In this document: piece after piece, positions 59,350-64,000 of the stretch
How positions within the stretch are numbered: position 1 is the stretch's first letter
How the letters are laid out: each line of letters begins with the position of its first letter
Assembly: GCF_007431345.1 (NCBI RefSeq)
Contig: NZ_CP041730.1
Location: 2,914,001-2,978,000 of the forward strand
Reading direction: 5' to 3'
Length of the DNA stretch: 64,000 nt
Source: Chitinimonas arctica
GTDB lineage: Bacteria; Pseudomonadota; Gammaproteobacteria; Burkholderiales; Chitinimonadaceae
Made by a program: the position numbers and the translations under genes
Notes under the pieces: model-generated
What the model saw: the letters and a program-made list of their open reading frames with translations, nothing else
What the model was told of the DNA's origin: nothing
Databases searched by the model: none

Positions 59350-61080
59350 TCAGAAACGGAAGGGTTCCAGTGCGATTACACGACCGTCCGGCAGGGTCAA
59401 GCTGGCTTGCTCGGTGCTGCGGAAACTCATGACCAAGCTGCCTACATTGGGCTCGGTGACCGTGGGTGAACGGAAGGCACCCCGCATGGATTGGCCGTTG
59501 GCATAGCGCTGCCAGCGTCCGCGGAAGACCGTGGCGCCGTCCGAATCCGTCAATGTGCCATCGGCCAGAAACCAGACGGGTTCGCCATCGGCTTCGTAGG
59601 TAAAGGTCGCGATAAAGGCCTTGTCGCCTTGGAACTCGATGGCGAAGCCGCGTCCGCCCTCGGCGGGATTCCACCACCAATTGGCCAGCGAAGCCTGCTT
59701 GACCCCGTCGGCGACAACCGGGAAGCGCTCGATCGCCACCACGCCGCCCGGCCAGGTGAGCGTGCCGTGGTCCGGGCTGTTGAATTGCAGCCGCAATTGG
59801 CCCTGGCGGGTGCTGGTGGGCGTCTTGTAGCTGCCGGTCAAGGACTGGCCGCCACGATAGCGGTCGATGCTGCCGTCGCAATCGCCGGCGGCGCTGAGCT
59901 TGCATTGGCTGACGAACCAGGTGGCACGGCCGTCATCTTCATACAGAAAGCCCGCCATGAAGATCTGATCGCCCTGCCGTTCCAGCATAAAGCCGCGGCC
60001 GCCTTCGGCCGGGTTCCACCACCAACCCGATTCCGGACCGCCATAGCCATACTTTTCGGCTTTGATCCAGGTCCAGGCATTGGTGCGTAAGCTGGCGTAG
60101 CTGAGCGGCTGGCCATTGCGGCGGAACACCTGGGCAAAGGCAGTTTCGAAGGAAAGCCCTTGTTTTTGCAGTGCGGCCAGTTTTTGCGTGCTGTCGGCCA
60201 GGTCGTGGGCCAGCCCACCCTGCAAGGTTGGCGAGAACAGATAGCGGGCTAGCAACATGGCCGACTTGGGGCCATCCACGTAGCCATTCAATTGTCCGGG
60301 CGCCAGATTGAATACATTCAAGTTCGCGCTATCGAGGTAGGTGGACAGAACCGAAGCATTCATCGGGCCGGCGAACTCGGTACCCGCCACCCAGCGAGCG
60401 ATGCCGAAGCTGTACCAATCGGGGCTTTGGCTGAATTGATTGACCGGCGCAGCGGTTCCGTTGACCTGGGCATTCAGCAGGCTCTGTACCAGCGCGGCCT
60501 TGAGCCGGCGGGTATAGCGGTTCGGCCGGGCGATGTCGGCATCCAGATTGCCGTGGCCATTGTCGGCAATGACGGCGATGCCGAGATTGCTGCTGTCGCT
60601 CAGCGATTTGCCGCTGCCGTTGCGCCGGCCATCTGCGCAGACATGCAGCTTTACCCCGGCCAAGCCCACGGTGGCGGCGGGGATGGCGAAGCGTTGCTTC
60701 ACCTCGGCCAGCGCCGTTTCGGCCTGGCCGGCGACCTGTAGGTGGGTGGCATCGTTGATCCCGCTGGCGAATACCACCAGGTCGGCGGTTTCGGCCACGT
60801 TCTTGCTCAAGCTGCCGCTATCGCACCAGTTGGCGATGGACGGATCGTTCCGATAGCTGACCGGACCGGGGCCGCGATAAGCCTGGGTGCGCGGGCTGAG
60901 CGCCACGGTGGCGGCGGCCGCTGCCGGCGTTGCCAACGAGGCGGCCTTGACCGGCGGGGCCGTTTGCGCGGCGTTGGTATCGTCCTGGCAAGCGGCCAGG
61001 ATGCTCGCCAAGCCGGCCAGCAAAAGCAAGGAACCCAGGCGGCCCGCACGGCCGGCTGGGTTGGAGGAATTATTTTTCAT
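59350..61080 (-). CDS. Lipoprotein with repeated WWNPAEGGRGF modules
   Basis: A 576-aa protein with a lipoprotein signal (GSLLLLAGLASILAACQDD, lipobox LAAC). The N-terminal half (about 60-320) may be an alpha/beta domain; it includes ADLVVFASGINDATH and GIAVIADNGHGNLDADIARP. The C-terminal half holds two repeats of about 110 residues, each opening with WWWNPAEGGRGF and followed by FLYEDDGRATWFV or FTYEADGEPVWFL. Similar WNPxExGxG repeats occur in exported gammaproteobacterial proteins of unknown role. ATG 61080 is chosen by the signal sequence. Confidence 0.75.
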   Translation of the reverse strand: MKNNSSNPAGRAGRLGSLLLLAGLASILAACQDDTNAAQTAPPVKAASLATPAAAAATVALSPRTQAYRGPGPVSYRNDPSIANWCDSGSLSKNVAETADLVVFASGINDATHLQVAGQAETALAEVKQRFAIPAATVGLAGVKLHVCADGRRNGSGKSLSDSSNLGIAVIADNGHGNLDADIARPNRYTRRLKAALVQSLLNAQVNGTAAPVNQFSQSPDWYSFGIARWVAGTEFAGPMNASVLSTYLDSANLNVFNLAPGQLNGYVDGPKSAMLLARYLFSPTLQGGLAHDLADSTQKLAALQKQGLSFETAFAQVFRRNGQPLSYASLRTNAWTWIKAEKYGYGGPESGWWWNPAEGGRGFMLERQGDQIFMAGFLYEDDGRATWFVSQCKLSAAGDCDGSIDRYRGGQSLTGSYKTPTSTRQGQLRLQFNSPDHGTLTWPGGVVAIERFPVVADGVKQASLANWWWNPAEGGRGFAIEFQGDKAFIATFTYEADGEPVWFLADGTLTDSDGATVFRGRWQRYANGQSMRGAFRSPTVTEPNVGSLVMSFRSTEQASLTLPDGRVIALEPFRF

Positions 61081-61231
61081 GTAACGCTGCTTGGATGGCC
61101 GGGAAAATCTGTTCGGCCGAGGAAAAAAGGATCGCGATTCTGCCACGGAAGCGCAGCAAAATCAGCCTGTTGGCAGTATTTTACAAACGCGGCTCAGATG
61201 CTGTGGTCAAGGGTTTACGGACTGGGCCTTG

Positions 61232-62806
61232 CTACCACTTCCGATTCGCGGCAATCAGCTCGGTGGCAGCCGTGGCCGGCAAGGGCCTGGCAAAGAAATA
61301 GCCTTGCGCAAAATCGCACCCCATCTCACGCATCGTCGCCAATTGCTCGGCCGTTTCCACGCCTTCGGCAATCACCACCCCGCCTAGGCAACGTGCGAGC
61401 AGCACAATGGCGCGGATGATCTCGCGGCTGAGAGGGACCTTGTGGGCTTGGCGCACGAAGGAGCCGTCGATCTTCAGTGCATCGGATGGAAAGCGGTGCA
61501 GGTAGGACAGCGAGGAATAACCGGTACCGAAGTCGTCCAGCAGGATCTTGATGCCGCGGGCGCGGATCGCTTTCAGCGTGGCAATGACGGCATCGGTGTT
61601 TTCCATCAGGATACTTTCGGTAATCTCCAATTCCAGCCTGTCCGGTTCGATGCCGGCTTCCGCGATGGCGGCATCGATCTGTTCGACCAGGTCGGGCTGG
61701 CCGAACTGCTTGCTCGAAAGATTGACACTGACCCGCAGCTTTTGGTCGGGAAAAGACCGCTGCCAGGTGGCGATCTGCTTGGCCGAGGTTGCCAGCATCC
61801 GGCGGCCGATTTGATTGATCAGGCCGATTTCCTCGGACAAGGGGATGAATTCGGCCGGGCTGACCAGTTTGCCGTCCGGTTTCTGCCAGCGTGCCAAGGC
61901 TTCGAAGCCGGCAATGAGGCCGCTTCGTAAATCGACAATGGGTTGGAAAAAGGGCAGGAATTCATGGGCTGCCAGGGCAAGGCGCATTTCCTGTTCCAGC
62001 TTCAGCGCCCGCAGCATGGTGCCCTGCATTGTCCGGTCGAACACCTCTATGGTGCCTCGGCCGCGCTGCTTGGTCCGGTGCAGGGCGGTATCGGCGTCCC
62101 GAATCATTTCTTCGGGGTGGGCGTAGCCGCCCGACGACAGGGCGATGCCGACACGGGCACCGGGGTAGACTTCGTGGCCTTCCAGGTCGATTGGCTTGGC
62201 CAGCCCGGCCAGCATGGCCTCGGTGAAACGCTTGGCTTCGGCTGGCTCGGCGATGGCGTCCAATAGGATGCCGAACTCGTCGCCGCCGTAGCGTGCCACC
62301 ACATCGCCGGGCCGTTGCGCTTGGGCCAGGCGTTCGGACGTGACTCTCAGAATACGGTCGCCGGCAGCACGGCCAAAGCTGTCGTTGATATAGCGGAAAC
62401 GCTCCAGGTTCAGGCTGAGCACCGCGCACAGATAATGGCTGTCAAGGTTGGCGCGACCCAGGGCGGATCCGAGCAATTCGGTAAGCAAGGTCCGGTTGGC
62501 CAGGCCGGTGAGCTTGTCGTGCAGGGCGTCATTGCTACCCTGGATGGATAGTTCATAGCGCTCCAGGCTTTCGCACGGGGCCGACGTTCGGGATGGGGAT
62601 TGCGCGGCTTGCTGGTCACGAGCCCGCGCTTGTGCGCCGCTGTCGCCGATTTTTTTAAAGCTCGGAACCAGCATTGCCAGCATCGGATCATTGTCCGCTA
62701 CACGTTGAATCGATTGATGCACTGCTTGATCGGCAAGGGCCTCCTCTTGTACTGCCCGGTTCGGTGTGGATGTACGGGATAAAGAAGTCATTGCGGGCAG
62801 CATCAT
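61232..62806 (-). CDS. GGDEF-EAL cyclic-di-GMP turnover protein
   Basis: A 524-aa cytoplasmic protein with no transmembrane segment. The GGDEF domain (about 95-255) begins DKLTGLANRTLLTEL and has an intact RYGGDEFGILL active site. The EAL domain (about 270-515) has FEALARW, NLSSKQF, DDFGTGYSSLSYLHRFP and the late VIAEGVETAEQ, all expected catalytic residues for c-di-GMP hydrolysis. The first 90 residues are low-complexity with no recognised sensor. Both activities may exist, or the GGDEF part may only regulate. Confidence 0.93.
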   Translation of the reverse strand: MMLPAMTSLSRTSTPNRAVQEEALADQAVHQSIQRVADNDPMLAMLVPSFKKIGDSGAQARARDQQAAQSPSRTSAPCESLERYELSIQGSNDALHDKLTGLANRTLLTELLGSALGRANLDSHYLCAVLSLNLERFRYINDSFGRAAGDRILRVTSERLAQAQRPGDVVARYGGDEFGILLDAIAEPAEAKRFTEAMLAGLAKPIDLEGHEVYPGARVGIALSSGGYAHPEEMIRDADTALHRTKQRGRGTIEVFDRTMQGTMLRALKLEQEMRLALAAHEFLPFFQPIVDLRSGLIAGFEALARWQKPDGKLVSPAEFIPLSEEIGLINQIGRRMLATSAKQIATWQRSFPDQKLRVSVNLSSKQFGQPDLVEQIDAAIAEAGIEPDRLELEITESILMENTDAVIATLKAIRARGIKILLDDFGTGYSSLSYLHRFPSDALKIDGSFVRQAHKVPLSREIIRAIVLLARCLGGVVIAEGVETAEQLATMREMGCDFAQGYFFARPLPATAATELIAANRKW

Positions 62807-62916
62807 TTTCTCTCCTGGATTGACAAGGTTCGATCATGGCGAATGCGGCAAACCCCGCCGCGCGGGATGGGCGGTCAGTTGGCAATGCCCAACTCAGTCC
62901 TTTTTTACAACGGTCT

Positions 62917-64000
62917 TTAGTCCGGCCAGTGCCAGGATGGTTCGTCCAGCCGGCCTTGGCCGACCACCAGCGTTTCGCCGAAGTCCTTGTCCAGGACGAT
63001 GCGATTGCAATCGCGCGCCTGTTCCAGGGCGGCGATCAGGCGGCTGGCATGGGAGACGACCCAGATCTGCGTGTGGGCCGAGCAGGCAATGATCAGACGG
63101 GCCAAGGCCGGCAAAAGATCGGGATGCAGGCTGGTTTCCGGCTCGTTGAGCACCATCAGGGTTGGGGGGCGAGGTGTCAGCAGGGCTGCCGTCAAAAGCA
63201 GGTAGCGTAGCGTGCCATCCGACAGCTCGGCGCCGGAGAGCGGGCGCAATAGCCCATGCTGGTGAAACAAGAGGGCGAATCGACTGCCCGACTGGAAATC
63301 GATGCCGAGGTGGGAGCCGGGAAAGGCGTCGCTGATGGCCGCATCCAGTGCTGCGCCGTCGCCGATCTCGCGGATGGTCTGCAGGGCGGCCGCCAGGTCG
63401 CGGCCGTCATGGTGTAGTACGGGTGTGCGGGTACCGAGTTGTGGCTGCCGGGCCGGCGCGTCGCTATCGGTGCGGAAGTGATCGTAAAAGCGCCAGCTAC
63501 GGATGGCTTCGCGGACCTGCAGTATTTCCGGGCTGCCGCGCAGGCTGCCCAACTCGCTGAAGAGACTGTCGTGCAACGGTAGATGCTGGCTTGCCACCTC
63601 CCAGCGCTTGTCGGCGCGCAGGCGGACGACCGCGCCGGTCCGTTCCACCAGCAAGCTGGCCGGGCGGCAATAGCTACCGGCCCAGATTGCTTCGTGTTTG
63701 ATCTCGGGATCAAGGCGAAAGGCGGTTTCGTCCGGGATAGGCAAACCGAGAGCGATGGCATAGCCGTAGTCCTCGCCGGCAAACCCTAGCCGCAATCGCA
63801 TCGGACTACTGCGTGGTCCGCCCTGGACCGGCAGTTCACCCCGGCGTACCGCTGCGGACAAGCGCTCCGGCCCGGCCCAGAAAGTGGAGCCCAGACCGCC
63901 TTCGCGGGCCAGGGCATTGATCACGCCACCCTGGGCGGTCTCGGCCAGCAGGCGCAGGGCGCGATATACATTGGATTTACCGCTGCCATTGGCGCCGGTA
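62917..64000 (-). CDS. AAA-family ATPase (AAA_21/RecF-like), 5' end outside window
   Basis: The frame runs off the window edge. Its first visible residues are the Walker A motif TGANGSGKSN. Downstream come SDGTLRYLLLTAALL (ABC-like signature region), Walker B LMVLNEPETSLHPDLLPALA and IWVVSHASRLIAAL, the arrangement of the AAA_21/OLD-like group. About 360 residues are visible, ending at 62917. Such ATPases act alone or with a nuclease or TOPRIM partner in defence or phage-related systems; no partner is visible downstream. Confidence 0.88.
   Translation of the reverse strand, partial: TGANGSGKSNVYRALRLLAETAQGGVINALAREGGLGSTFWAGPERLSAAVRRGELPVQGGPRSSPMRLRLGFAGEDYGYAIALGLPIPDETAFRLDPEIKHEAIWAGSYCRPASLLVERTGAVVRLRADKRWEVASQHLPLHDSLFSELGSLRGSPEILQVREAIRSWRFYDHFRTDSDAPARQPQLGTRTPVLHHDGRDLAAALQTIREIGDGAALDAAISDAFPGSHLGIDFQSGSRFALLFHQHGLLRPLSGAELSDGTLRYLLLTAALLTPRPPTLMVLNEPETSLHPDLLPALARLIIACSAHTQIWVVSHASRLIAALEQARDCNRIVLDKDFGETLVVGQGRLDEPSWHWPD

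Overview
The window is GC-rich DNA from a Gram-negative bacterium, most likely a betaproteobacterium (Neisseriales/Burkholderiales-like). The evidence is the nadD-rsfS-rlmH-maf order, a metX-metW pair, a glnA close to E. coli GlnA, a type II secretion locus, and LPS genes (msbA, heptosyltransferase, waaL). Genus-level placement is not possible from sequence inspection. No rRNA, tRNA, CRISPR array or insertion sequence was found.

Layout. 1-3.3 kb: the end of a chemotaxis receptor, then nadD, rsfS, rlmH and maf. 3.3-17.3 kb: housekeeping genes in mixed orientation: a DUF4124 protein, pyrE diverging from exonuclease III, an AmpG-type permease, a STAS protein, a YqiA-type esterase, a large M16 peptidase, a GNAT, a Dyp peroxidase, an adenosine-kinase-like PfkB kinase, aroE, a rhodanese/DUF4124 pair and glnA, which ends in a strong bidirectional terminator. 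17.4-21.3 kb: an accessory patch with an XRE-ImmA/IrrE protease gene overlapping a DUF4411 PIN-like gene (toxin-antitoxin-like), a GNAT and small membrane proteins.

21.3-34.8 kb (minus strand): a type II secretion system in the unusual order L-M-C-D-[secreted 594-aa protein]-E-F-G-H-I-J-K. The secretin is a predicted lipoprotein. The embedded 594-aa protein has a signal peptide, its own promoter and a strong terminator, so it is a candidate major surface or secreted product of the strain.

35-47 kb: an O-antigen/polysaccharide cluster with Wzm/Wzt ABC export, methyltransferases, glycosyltransferases and an acyltransferase. Part of it has been tandemly duplicated. One glycosyltransferase copy survives as a 262-codon frame with three in-frame deletions, and the acyltransferase has a degraded 3' fragment in the other copy.

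46.5-48.9 kb: metX-metW followed by a translationally coupled 2OG-Fe(II) oxygenase. 49-58 kb: a tightly packed LPS operon read as msbA, heptosyltransferase, asnB, two family-2 glycosyltransferases, waaL and a family-4 glycosyltransferase. 58-64 kb: an Rpn-family nuclease with a 12-bp tandem repeat, a lipoprotein with repeated WWNPAEGGRGF modules, a GGDEF-EAL protein and the C-terminal part of an AAA ATPase cut by the window edge.
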